From positions 582,303 through 646,302 of the forward strand of contig BCKL01000007.1 of the NCBI GenBank assembly GCA_001600635.1: a stretch of DNA of 64,000 bases, given 5' to 3'. The translations under genes and the position numbers were made by a program. A model generated the notes under the pieces. The model made no database searches and was not told where the DNA came from. It saw nothing but the letters and a program-made list of their open reading frames with translations. Of this stretch, positions 45,844 to 56,721 are shown in pieces (the stretch's first letter is position 1; each line of letters begins with the position of its first letter). This stretch comes from Leucosporidium creatinivorum. Taxonomy: Eukaryota > Basidiomycota > Microbotryomycetes > Leucosporidiales > Leucosporidiaceae.

Positions 45844-48595
45844 TCAATCCGACAGCACCATCTCCTCGATCTGCCTCCTCGCCTTCCCCTTGCCGCTCGG
45901 CGCCGAGCCCGCGGCTGCTCTCTGCTTCCCTTTGCCCCTCCTACCAGCCTCGCCGCTACTGTTACGCACTATTATATCTTCTCCCCTCCTCTTGAGCACC
46001 TCGTCGAGCGGGAGGAGCCCCTCCTCATCGTCTTCCTCCTCAGCCGACGAGCCGACCGAGATGGCCCTCGTCTGGCGGGTCGAGTGGCTCCCGTTTAGGC
46101 TCTTGCTGCTGCTACGGGCGCCGAAGAGCTGATCCACGGCGTTTTGGGTGGAGGAGGAGGGCGAGAGGTCGATGGGAGGTGCGAGTCGAGAAGAAGCCGG
46201 GCTCCTTCCACTGGCGGTCGAAATGGCCGAGATCTCGAGCGGCTGCTTGCTGAGAGTGGTGTGCGACGGCGAAGGAGGAGATCTGAGGATCTGGCTGCGT
46301 CGGGGGTGTGTGCTCGCGATAGGAGGGGAAGGGGAAGTCGGGTCGAGACGGCGGCGATGGCTCGGCGAAGGCGTGGGCAGCTGATGCTCCTCCTCCTCGT
46401 CCGAAGAGATCTTCAGGTAGTGTGCTGGACGCTCGGGCGCTCTCCTCTTGTTGGCGTGAGATTGGCGAGGAGTCTCGATGGGTGACTGTTGTCGCTTCTG
46501 CCTCCTCGGCGAAGTCGCGGAAGATGAAGCGCGTTCTCCGTCGCTGGAGAAGGCGCCGTCGAAGCTTGAGGTGGATCGGGGACGGTGGCTAGATGAAGTA
46601 GAAGGCGCATGGACCTGGCTTCTGCTCGTGGCGGGTGGAGGGGCGGGAGGTGGAGTCGAGCTCGGCCGACCATTCTCCTCCTCCTCGCTGCTGCTGAGGG
46701 TCGCCTCGCGATCCACCCCCTTCTCCTTGCCTTTCCTCGAAGCCACACTCGCTCTTCCACCGCTACTCGACCCCGTCTCACCTTCGCTCGCCCCTCGGCC
46801 AACCAGCGCGCGCTCCTTCCTCCTCTCCGACGCCAACCTCCTTCGTTCCTTATCCTCCTGCTTCTTCTCCCAAGCGCTCGCAAGTTTCTTCCCCACCTCA
46901 TCCATCTCGACCAACGCTTTCGGCAGCCAGTGCCTCCAATCTGCTGCTCCTTCCTTCTTCCCCGAACCCGAGCTCGGTGGGCCAGCGACGGAAAGGTGAG
47001 GGCCGACCAAGGCCTTGAAGTGGTCGGCGGAGAGCTGTACGCGGTAGCAGGGGACGTTGCCGGTGGCGGGTGAGGCTTTGAGGTCGTGGATGGAGTCAAA
47101 GAAGGAAGTGGAGGGAGCGCCGGCGGCGAGGGGGCGAGGCCGAGGGATGTTCGAGTCGAAGAGGAGGGCCGACTAGCGTAGCTCTTGGATAGCTAGAACG
47201 GGGTAGAGATGCTTGAGGCAGTAGGACTCGAGCTCGGCGCGACGCCAGTCGAAGGTGGTGGTGAGGTAGGGGATGAGCTCGGCGAGGTCGATTTCGGCGG
47301 TCCAGGATGGAGGAGGCAAGTTGGCTGAGACGATGGGATGGGTGTAGTAGTCGAGAGCCTGGAGGTTGGGCAAGGTGGAATTTGCCTCGAGTTCTGTGGC
47401 GAGGCGAGGGTTCTTGCGGCTGAGCTTGCCTCGGGAGTTGGTCCTCAGCTCCTCGGCGACTCGACTCTTCCACTCCCGCAGAAAGAGTTCCGTTGCCCTC
47501 TTATCGCCCTTATGACTTTCCACCCCTTCCATCAAGTCCGCGCCGAACCCTCCTCCGAGACCATCGCCGTACAAAGCGAGGCCGGCCGCAATCGCCAGGC
47601 CGGCGTCCTTGAGGCCCTCAGCATGCTCGCTGCCCGACAGCAAAGCGATGAAGATGAGGTGTGACACCTCGAGACCGGCGTTTGCGAATACGAGGTCGGC
47701 GTCATAGGCGAGGTACAGCTCGGGGTTGCTTTTGGAGGGCGAGGTTGGAGATGGCGAAGGCGCTGGAGCCGAGGAGGAGGAGGGTTCGATGGCGGGGGAC
47801 GATTTGGAGGTGTGGTGCTTGATTTTGATGACCTACAGAGAAGAGAGAGGGAAGCCAGCGTGGGCAGAGAAGGTCAGCGGGCCATCTCGGCGATAGCCTT
47901 CGGTCGGCTTGAACGCGGAAAGCTCACCAGAGGGGCGCCAAAGAGAAGTGCATCAACGTCGTGCTGTAGTATCCATCCAGTCAGTCTACGTCCGAAGCTA
48001 GTGGCCCACCTAGAAGCCAGCAATCACCGACAGAACGGCATCAATCTCCCCCTTCTTCGCACATTCCGCCAACTCAGCCAGCGCCGACCCCGGCGCGACC
48101 CTCCACGGGATGGCCAGTACATTCAATAGCTTCTTGAGCTTCTGCTGCCTCCCTTCTCCCACTCCGGACTGCTTGGACAGCGCCGAGGGGAAGGCGAAGA
48201 AAGGGAGGACAGGGCCTGCTCGGAGGAGTTTGAGAAGGTAGGAGAGAAGGTCTTGAAGCTCGGATGGACGTTTGCTGTATCTATGAGTGTACGAAGGGTC
48301 AGCTCGAGCTTGCAATGCCCCCACTGGGAGAGACGCACGCTCGGTAGCCTGAGGCGTGGTCTCCTCGCCCGCGGCGCGCTACAGAGTCCTACAAGCAGCA
48401 AGAATATGTCAGCTATCTAGAGGAGTCGCTACCGAGAGCCCGACTCACCTCCAGCCAAGCCACGGCATCGCAACCCACTCTCAACCCCCGCACGTCCCTC
48501 CGTTTCTCAAACTGCTCCATCGCAAATGCTCGAAGGGTGTTGCACTCGACAGCATCGGCATTATCGAGGTGCTCCCATAGTCCTTTGACGCCCAT
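45844..48595 (-). pseudogene. PIN/XPG nuclease-like gene, catalytic residues lost and one internal amber codon
   Basis: Exons 48595-48449, 48388-48339, 48274-48028, 47963-47928 and 47832-45844 mirror the neighbouring gene at 48984-51727 in number and intron phase. It opens MGVKGLWEHLDN as in Rad2/XPG proteins. Compared with the neighbour, the acidic residues are gone: FVFDG has become FAFPS, GEAEAELA has become GSALAELA, TDDVD has become SHDVD, and GGDY has become GSEH. A TAG at 47173-47175 stands where the neighbour has Lys; beyond it the frame stays open in the same phase for about 440 codons and ends in a tail like the neighbour's (EEMVLSD versus EELVLSD). A truncated 379-residue product is possible. 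It is either a young pseudogene, a pseudo-enzyme with stop read-through, or an allele or sequence error at one base. Confidence 0.75.
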
Positions 48596-48983
48596 GCTGC
48601 TGCTCTGTCGAAGCGTGAGGTGAGGAGGAGACGATGAACGAGATGAGATGAGGCGGGAGCGAAGGAGGCGGGCGCCCAGTGAGCGGGGATGATGAAAGGG
48701 AGTGGAAGAGGAGTCGTCTAGCGGCGTACAATTGCTGCAGAACATCTCTGGCCTCACTCGGAACTATCCAATACACCTTGTCAGCAGCTCCCTGCTGGTC
48801 AAACCCTTCGCCGAAGCGAGCTCGGGGCAGCGCTCCCACTTTGCTCTCTCCTCGGCCTTCACCTCTCCTCGATGGTGTACTGCAGCACGGCGCGTATAGT
48901 ATGACAACAGGCAAGCACGTACGTATCCTCCTCCTCCTCTTCCGTCCTTCCTCCCAGTCCCTCCTCCCTCCTCTCCAAGCAAC

Positions 48984-51727
48984 TCAATCCGAGTCCGACA
49001 GCACAAGCTCCTCGACCCTTCCCTTCCCCGTGCTCTTCGGCAAAGCCGCACCTTCACTCCCCGCCTTCCCCTTCTGCATCCCTCCCCCCGCCTTCGCCGA
49101 CTCGCGAGCCTCCCGACCCTTCTTCAACGCCTGATCCAGCGACAGCAACAGCTCCTCCTCCTCCGACGAGTCGATAGAGATGGACCTCGACTTGGCGCTG
49201 GTGCTGGTGCTGCTCTTGGCGAGTGAAGAAGAGGTGCGAGCGAGCTTCGAGGTCGAGGGTTTGGTCGAGGAGAAGCCGAGGCGGCCGGCGGTCGAAGGGG
49301 CGAGGAGGGAGGGGGGTTTGGGGATGCGAGCGGCGGAGGAGGAGGAGGTGCGCGACGGAGCGGGAGTGGGAAGTGCGGCGGCGGCGGTCGAGGCGGAAGC
49401 GGGAGGGAAGACGAGCCTGCCGAGCTTGTTCGGCGAAGGTAGGTCTTCCTCATCGGAGGAGATCTCGAGATATGTCGTCTGCTGGGCTGTGACGGCGACG
49501 GTACTCTTCTTCTTCTTGGTGGTTTTGAGGGGCGAGGCTTGCGCCTTACTCTTCCTGGGCGATTTGGGCGGAGGGGGAGCGCGGGAGTCGTCGTCGGTGT
49601 CGGTCGCAGAGGCGGCGGAAGTGGAAGCGGTGGAGAGTGGTCGACGACGAGGTGCGGTGGGCTTGGGCTTGGTCTTGGATGGTCGAACGATGGGTGCTGG
49701 TACCTCCTCCTCGGTGCTCGTCACTGTCGCATCGCTATCCACCTGCTTCCCTTGGCCCTTCCCCTCCCTCGCCACACCAGCCTTACTGCTCCCCGCCCAC
49801 CCACTCACCACCGCCCTCACCTTCCCACCCTTCTTCCCCCTCCTCTCCTCCTTTTTCTCCCTCTCCCCCTCCCACTCCCCCACCAGCTCCTTCCCCCTCC
49901 CATCCGCTTCCACCAACTCCCTCGGGATCCACCACCGCCAAGCCCCCACACCCTTCGCTTCCTCCACCTTCTTCACGCGGCGACCTACGACCTGCATCTC
50001 CGAGTCCGAAGGGATGGGGAACGGGTCGGGCGAAGGGAGGTGCGAGGTGATGAGCTGGTGAAAGTGGGTGGTGGAGAGTTGGACGCGGTAAGAGGCGAGA
50101 TGTCTAGTCGAGGTCGAGGTCTTCAGGTCCGAGATGGAGTCGAGGAAGGGCGCTGCCGAGGAGGGGGGGAGCGGACGAGGGATGGAGCTGCTGTCGAGGA
50201 GGAGGAGGGCCGATTTCCGGAGAGCCGACATGGCGAGGCCAGGGTAGAGGAGGTTCCTCCCATACATTTCAATCTCGGCGTTGCTCCACTCGAACGTCTC
50301 GGAGAGGTAGGCCATCAACTCGGGCACCCGGGGCTCGGCGTCCCAACTCGGCGGCTCGAGGTGGTGGTTGGAAACGGCGGGATGAGTGTAATAGTTGACG
50401 ATCCTCAAATCGGGGAACTCGGTGTCCGCCTCGAGTTCCTGCGCGAGCTTATGCTTCTTGGTCGCCAGCTTGCCCCTCGAGTTGGTCCTCAACTCTTCGA
50501 CGACGTCCTTTCTCCATCCCTTGATGAACCTCCTCAACTCCTCTGCATCCCCCTTATGTTCCTCCACACCCTCCACCAATCTTGCTCCAAACCCGCACAA
50601 ACTCAAAGCCACAGCCGTCTTGATGCCCACATTCTTCATGCCCGTGGCGTAATCCCCGCCCGACAGCAAGGCGCAGAAGATGAGGTCCGCGACGGCGAGC
50701 CCGGGCCCCGCTTCGATGGCGTCGAGGTAGAAGAGTTTGTGGGCGTCCGGGTGGATCGGGTGGTGGGCCGGTTGCGAGGATTGGGATGAGGGGGGCAGTT
50801 GAGAGGAGGAGGAGGGTTTGGTCGGCGAGCGAGGAGGTTGTTGGGAGGTGGAGGGAACGGCGGAGGAGGATGAAGCGGAGTGGAGAGTGTTGCGGACGAC
50901 CTGGTGAGAGGAGAAAGAGGGGAGTGTAGAGCGTGAGTAGGCGAGCTCGGCGATGAGCTCTCGGTTCGGCTCGGCGCTCGCTCGCTCACCAAAGGCGCGC
51001 CAAAGAGGAGGGTATCGACGTCGTCCTGTAGGTGAGCCATCCATCAGCTCGAGTAAGTAAACTCTGTCACTGGACCGCACTATACTCACCGTAAGCACCC
51101 CATCAATCTCGCCCCTCCTCGCACACGCCGCCAACTCGGCCTCCGCCTCGCCCTTCGCCGTCCTCCAGGGCATGCCCATCAAATCGAGCAGCTCCTTGAA
51201 CGGTTTATCTTTACCATTCTTCCACCCTCCCCCTCCGCCTACATGCTTCCCTCGCTTCCAAGCGGGCTTGTCGGCGCCATCAAAGACGAAGAAGGGGAGG
51301 ACGTTGGAGCGGAGGAGGGTGAAGAGGCGGAAGAGGAGGACGCGGAGGTCGGCGTTGCTGTTTGTGGTTAGTATGAGAGGTCAGTTATGCTGTAGACTGG
51401 GAGCTCAACAGCCCGCCCTGCAGCTGAGCAGAGCTCAGAGCTTCAGTCAACCCCCGCCTCTCTGAACAGGCGACTTACATGCCTACTTGCTCGCCCGGTG
51501 TTTCGAGCTTGCGGGCGTGCTGTAGCAGAGGGGATGTTAGGTCTCTCTCCCTCTCCCTGCTCATTACAAGCGAGTCAGCAACTCACAAACAACCAAATGG
51601 AAGCGTCGCAACCCAAGCGAACTGCACGCACAGTCGGTTGTGTATGGAAGGCTTCCATCGAGAGGCCTAAGAGGGTGTTGTACTGTGCTGCATCGTTCAA
51701 CTCTCCCCACAGCAAGGGTACTCCCAT
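48984..51727 (-). CDS. PIN/XPG (Rad2/GEN1-like) structure-specific nuclease
   Basis: Exons 51727-51587, 51519-51479, 51357-51090, 51025-50990 and 50900-48984, in phase; 800 aa. N-terminal block: MGVPLLWGELND, GCDASIWLF, FFVFDGADKPAWKRGK. Internal block: GEAEAELAACARRGEIDGVL-TDDVDTLLFGA, then LLSGGDYATGMKNVGIKTA. These are the metal-binding acids and the helix-hairpin-helix start of the Rad2/XPG family; the overall plan (MGVxxLW, RVGCDASIW, and a long disordered C-terminal tail with SSDEE motifs) fits the basidiomycete group often annotated as PIN domain-like, near GEN1/Yen1. Yen1/GEN1 cut Holliday junctions; whether this protein does is unproven. The tail is rich in Ser/Pro/Lys and has possible phospho-motifs (TYLEISSDEED). 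It has a degenerate tandem copy downstream. Confidence 0.85.
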
Positions 51728-51984
51728 AGCTGAGACGAGACGAGGTGTCGTTCACGAGAGAGACGAAGTGAGCGGTTGAAGGGAGAGAGACACGCTCGAG
51801 CGAATCGAGCGGGGGGTCAAGCGGGGGGCTGTAGCTCTTTAGATCTCTCGGTAGAGCAGTACTGAATAGTTGATAGATCTATATACTGGTATCGCCTGCT
51901 CCTCTACCCTGCTGTACAACTGCCACTTTCCCCCCTTCGCAGGCGCCTCCCCTCCTCACTCCTTGGCTGTAACCCCTCAACACC

Positions 51985-52475
51985 CTACTCGTTACACTTG
52001 TCCAAGAATTCCTGAATCTGAGTAGGGTTCAACCCTCCTACAAACTTGGAGACTGGCTTGCCCGCCCTCACGGCCAACACGGTAGGGAGCGCGGCGATTT
52101 TGAAGCTCGCTGCGAGCTCTTGTTGGGCGTCCGTGTCGATGATTAGGAGGTCGGTGGTGGTCGAATCTTCGGGGACCGCTTTCTTGAGCACTGCGGAGCG
52201 GGGAGTAGTGTTAGTTAAAGCGATTCGACACCGAATAACGGGCGGAAACGAGCTGTAGAGCGGTACTTACGAGGGCCGAGCACTTTGCAAGGACCGCACC
52301 ATGAGGCGGTGAACTGGACGAGGGTCAAGCGCTGGTTGTCGGGTAGTAGGGCTGCTCGAAGGTCCTCGGGGCCAGCTTCGAGGATGTGTTGCGAAGCGGA
52401 GGGAGTCGAGGAGAAGGCGCGGGTGGGAGGGATGGTAGCAGAGCGTGCTAGGCGAGTGAAAGGTGTACGGAGCAT
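51985..52475 (-). CDS. Thioredoxin, probably mitochondrial
   Basis: Two exons (52475-52271, 52190-51985) over an 80-nt intron; 136 aa. The N-terminus (MLRTPFTRLARSATIPPTRAF) lacks acidic residues and is Arg-rich, as expected for a mitochondrial presequence. The active site is ASWCGPCKVLGP; the intron falls just after it. ALPTVLAVRAGKPV contains the cis-Pro of the thioredoxin fold, and GGLNPTQIQEFL is the last helix. It resembles yeast Trx3. It reduces protein disulfides, probably with a mitochondrial thioredoxin reductase. Confidence 0.9.
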
Positions 52476-52594
52476 TCCTGTAGTCGATTAGTGGCTAAGT
52501 AAGGCCAAGTTGTGGGGAGAGCGAGACCTTCGACTTGGCTGACTTTCGCTAGTCGCTCCTTAGCCGCTCACTTGCTTCTGCACCTCGGTATACC

Positions 52595-52921
52595 ATGGAG
52601 AAGCACCATCTACCACTTAACTCACCCTTAATATCCCCCGGCAAGCGCCCCTCCCCTTTGCACTACATCCTCCCCTTCCTCGCCCTCCTCGCCCTCGGCT
52701 TCCAACTCGTCGCGCAATTCCCTCCTCATCTCTCCTCTTTCTCTCGCCGTACACAGCACAAGAGCAACCGACACCCTTCACTGGACTCCCTGCGGCGAAA
52801 ATCTGCAATGTTCCAAGCTCAGCGTGCCCCTCAATTTCTCCTCCCTCAACGCCGAGCGAGGGCCTCTCCGACCCCGGACGCCGTCTTCAGCGTAGAGGTG
52901 AGGGGAGGGGAGGCGCCGTAG
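52595..52921 (+). CDS. Small putative membrane-anchored protein, doubtful
   Basis: A 108-codon frame with ATG in a good context (TACCATGGAG), divergent from the thioredoxin gene by 119 bp. It has a Pro-rich start, one hydrophobic stretch (HYILPFLALLALGFQLVAQF, about residues 23-42) and a basic Ser/Arg-rich remainder, which would give a single-span protein. I recognise no family and no intron confirms it. It could equally be a chance frame in a promoter region. Confidence 0.35.
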   Translation: MEKHHLPLNSPLISPGKRPSPLHYILPFLALLALGFQLVAQFPPHLSSFSRRTQHKSNRHPSLDSLRRKSAMFQAQRAPQFLLPQRRARASPTPDAVFSVEVRGGEAP

Positions 52922-53725
52922 CCTGCAGACTTATAAAGAAAAGTTGCTCCACTCGACCTCGACTGCCTCTCGCTAGCTTCAGCCTTTCAAAGCGCCTGAT
53001 TCGGATCTCGGCGCTCGTTGATCCTCTCGTGTGCGCCTTCGCAACAGCTCTACGATGCTCTCCAGCAGCTCGAGCGGATCCTGAGAAATGGAGGCAGCAT
53101 AGTTTCATCGTCCTGCACCTCAAAGCTCCCTCCTTCACCACCAGAAAAGCTTCCGCTCGCCTCAAGCTCTGCGTGCTTCAAGTTCTCCCTCCTCAGCAGC
53201 TCATCCTGCGTCTCGTAACAAATGTAGGCGATCCGTCCATCCCATGCACCATCATTCAGCACACAAGACAAACACCCCGAATCGTCTTTACTCCCCGCCT
53301 ATAAACCAAGCTCAGTCCACTCGAAAGCACAGTCGTCCTTTTTGCAAGGAATCGTCGGCCGATGTATGAAGGAGCTAAAGTGAGCCTCTCTCTGTATGCC
53401 CTCTATTGCTGTGTGGGTGTAGCGAGGGGAAGCAAAGAAGTGAGAGGCTCGAAGGCGTTGGTGGGAAAGAGCAAGTGCGAAAGAGCGGAGGTTGAGTGCT
53501 GGGAGAGAGAGGGGTCGTCGGCTTCGGTGTGCTGTAGTGGAGGGTATTGTCGAGTCAAGTAATGCTCTGCTGCTCTACTAAGCGCTGCTCTGCTATCCTA
53601 CAGCTCCCTGGTCAAAAGTCGGTGATGCGCTCATACCGTCGACCGCTTCCCTGCTTCTTTCTCTCCGTCCTCTACCTCGTTCTGCTCTTCAGTCGCAACA
53701 CAGCCGGCGTTTCTGCTCGACTATA
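52922..53725. other. Intergenic region upstream of the alpha/beta hydrolase
   Basis: About 0.8 kb with no supported gene. It contains the promoter and 5' UTR of the next gene, whose start is preceded by CTATA only a few bases upstream, too close to act as a TATA box. Confidence 0.4.
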
Positions 53726-56327
53726 ATGCCCACCGAGCTGCTACCAAAAGCAGCCCACCGCTCACCACAGCATGCAGCTTTCCACTTCTCCAACCTCGCC
53801 GCGTGAGTCGCCTGCGTTGGGGGTCTTGGCTGTGAGGGAAAGAGAGGGTTGGAAGCGCGCTGGGAGCAGGCGAGGGCAGTGAGAGGGTTTCAAACTACTC
53901 CCTACTGCTGTCTTGTACTTTGGTACAGCCTGACAGACGAGATGACCCACTTGGCGCGCCAACGACGAGCGAGCACTGACCTCCTTCCTTCCCTCCCTCC
54001 TTCTGTAGCTGGTTCGCCATCGCCTTCATTTGGGTCATCACCCCCTTATCCTACCTCTACGTCCTCTGGACCCTCCTCACCTTGATCCCCGCCCTCCACC
54101 CAGGCCGGCCCGCACCTTCGCACCTCTCGTTCCTCATCCTCCACTACATCACCCTCGCCTACTGTATCCTCGAGATCCCCTTCTCCATCTACTATCGCAT
54201 CCTCGCCATTCGCGCGAATGCGAGGAGGAGCACACCGCAATATACGAGGAGGTTTCTGAGGAGTGTGTTCAAGAGGTCACTCGAGAACGGTCTCACGCCC
54301 GAGGAGGCGGAGGATGAGGCGATGGAGGAGTTGGGGATGGGGGAGAAGAGTAGGGGGAGGAGTGCGAGGGAAGGAGGAGGAGCTGCGACCGAGGAGAGCC
54401 ACCACCCTATGAGGCAGAGGCGAGGGCAGGTCGGCGATGGCTCGGCGACGCCAGAGTTGGGCAGCTCGCGGCCTTTGGAGCCTGTGCTGGCGAGGACGAC
54501 GTCCCAGCGAGGAGGAGGAGGAGACGACGACGAAGGCTACGGCGAGAGCATCACTTCGGCCAACAGCGCTGGAGCAGCTCGACCCACCAAGGCAGGCTAC
54601 GCCCCTTCCTTCATCTCGCCCGCTCTCACCCCCTCCGACCCTCGCGCCGCCGACTTTCGCAACTTTATCCGCCTTTGGTTCAACGGATGCGACTACGAGG
54701 AGATTCGCCGCCTTAACATGGCCGATTGGCTCGCGTGGAGTCTGTACGGCCAACCGCTGCATGAGCTCGAGGAGGAGCGCAAGGCGTGGGATGCGGCGGG
54801 GAGGCCACCGCTGCATGTTGATGGAGAGGTGGATGCTGATGATGATGGACTGGAGATTGATCAGGATAAGCTGGGATTAGTGGGTGAGTGTTGGGCCGAG
54901 CTCGCCGGGTCGCCGAACGAGAGCTGATCATCTCTCTTCAAACATCGATAGAGCACTGCGTTGAGCTTGTCGAAGCTCGCGCCGCCATGCCCTTCAAGGA
55001 CGGCCGCAATCCCAAAGTCAAAGTTATCCGCCTGACGCTCGACCCCGTCCGAGTCTTCCAACGTCCGCTCATCCTCTACACGTTCGTCTTCTCCGTCCAA
55101 CGCCTTCTCACCTTCAAAGCCAACCTCAACGGCTTCCGCGAGATCAAGGACCACGACACTCGCTACCTCATCCGCATTCCCCCCGGCTGGACGCCATCTC
55201 CCACCTCCCCCGAAGCCAACAAACCCCTCCTCTTCATCCATGGGCTCGGCATGGGTCTACCGCAGTATGCTACCCTCCTCGGCTACCTACAGAAGGCCAA
55301 GACGCTCCAGAATCGTCCTATCGTCGTTCTCGTGCAGCCTCATATCTCGATGAGCTTCTTCGCCAAGAACTACCTCAACCCGCCGAATGAGCAGACTTGT
55401 ACCGCTGGGCTCAAGAGGATGGCAGAGAGGTGGGGGTTCGATAAGAGTGGGATGACGGTGTTGAGTCATTCGAATGGAACGGTGAGCCTTTCTTCCGAGA
55501 CCGCCGAGACCGCCGAGCTTGAGCTGATGTCGGGCACTTCTCGCGCGCGCAGATCGTCCACGGATGGCTACTCAAGAACCATCCCGAGCTCGTCACTCGC
55601 TCGTGCTTTGTGGATCCAGTGTGCTTCTGTCTCTGGGAGCCTTGGGTTTGCTACAACGTGAGGTCGTTCTCCTGTTTCATCGCCGAACACTCGCTGACGG
55701 CTTCGCCCGCTCTTCTCCAGTTCCTCTACTCAAAGGCCAAGACTCCCATCGAGTATCTCATGCGCTACTTTGTCTCCCGCGAGCTCGGCGTTGCTCTTAT
55801 GCTGCAACGAACTTTCGACTGGTGCGCCCTCTTCCCCTCCTTGTCTCCCTCCCTCCCTCGCCCCGACTCCCCACTAACACCTCCCACATCTATACAGGTC
55901 CTCCAACCTCCTCTTCCCCACCGAGATCCCCTCCCTTCACTCCCCCCACCGCGCCGCCTTCTTCCTCGCCGGCCGCGATTCCATCCTCAACGCCGAGCGA
56001 GTGCGTCGCTACCTTCGTCAACATGGCGTTCGCGAGGTCGAGCGGGGACAGAATGTTGGCCCGGGGAGAGGAGGGTTGAAGGTCCATGCGGGGAAGAAGC
56101 ATGGGGAGTCGATGTGAGTTTGCCTGGTATGCGAGCGAGGGTGGAGCTTGGGCGATGAGGATGAGTCGCTGACAAGACCTTTTGTCCCTCTCTCTTCTCT
56201 TCTCTGCACACGATACAGGATCGGCTCTGGTCTTGCTTTCAATCAGATTATGAGCTGGGTTAGCTCGGAGGAGAGCGAAGAGCCGATGGTAGAGGGAGAG
56301 TCGAGCGCGACCGAATCGTGCGCGTGA
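53726..56327 (+). CDS. Alpha/beta hydrolase with N-terminal membrane segments
   Basis: Seven exons (53726-53802, 54009-54883, 54952-55481, 55553-55657, 55721-55821, 55898-56113, 56219-56327), in phase; 670 aa. Two hydrophobic stretches follow the first intron (WFAIAFIWVITPLSYLYVLW and FLILHYITLAYCILEIPFSI), then a charged, disordered segment, then WFNGCDYEEIRRLNMADWL. The hydrolase fold follows: LLFIHGLGMGLPQY (oxyanion strand) and TVLSHSNGT, the nucleophile elbow S-H-S-N-G in place of G-x-S-x-G. LAGRDSILNAERVRRYL probably bears the acid and VHAGKKHGES the His. It is a fungal membrane-bound esterase/lipase-like family of unknown substrate. The first intron (206 nt) is unusually long. Confidence 0.8.
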
Positions 56328-56721
56328 GCAGGCAGCGGCGCCCTATAGAGTTAGACAGAGCGTCGGATGTAGAGATTAGACTGGGTGTACACTTGTCTTG
56401 CAGTGCATAGATTTGCAGTATCTGAGTGGACAGAGCAGACGAGAGAGCGCCGAGAAAGGCTCGGCGAAGTCTGCGAGACGAGAGAGCGAAACGCCCCGTG
56501 TTGTGCGAGAGAGAGAGAAGCCGGTCCGCTGCTCTTATCTTGATCGCCTCAATTAGAGCCCTCTTCGCCATCTCGCTCTCTCTCTTCTCTCTCTCGCTTC
56601 CTCCTCGCCCCCATACTTGGAGCCGGCGCGCTTGGACGATCCTCAGCTTGGCTCCGCCTTCATCGTTCAACTTGAGCCTCGTCTCTCTGGCTCCTACTCT
56701 ATCGACGCGTCAACGGCCAAG
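56328..56721. other. Intergenic region upstream of SMC6
   Basis: 394 bp holding the 3' UTR of the hydrolase gene and the promoter/5' UTR of SMC6, which is CT-rich (TCGCTCTCTCTCTTCTC near 56571). No gene is seen. Confidence 0.4.
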
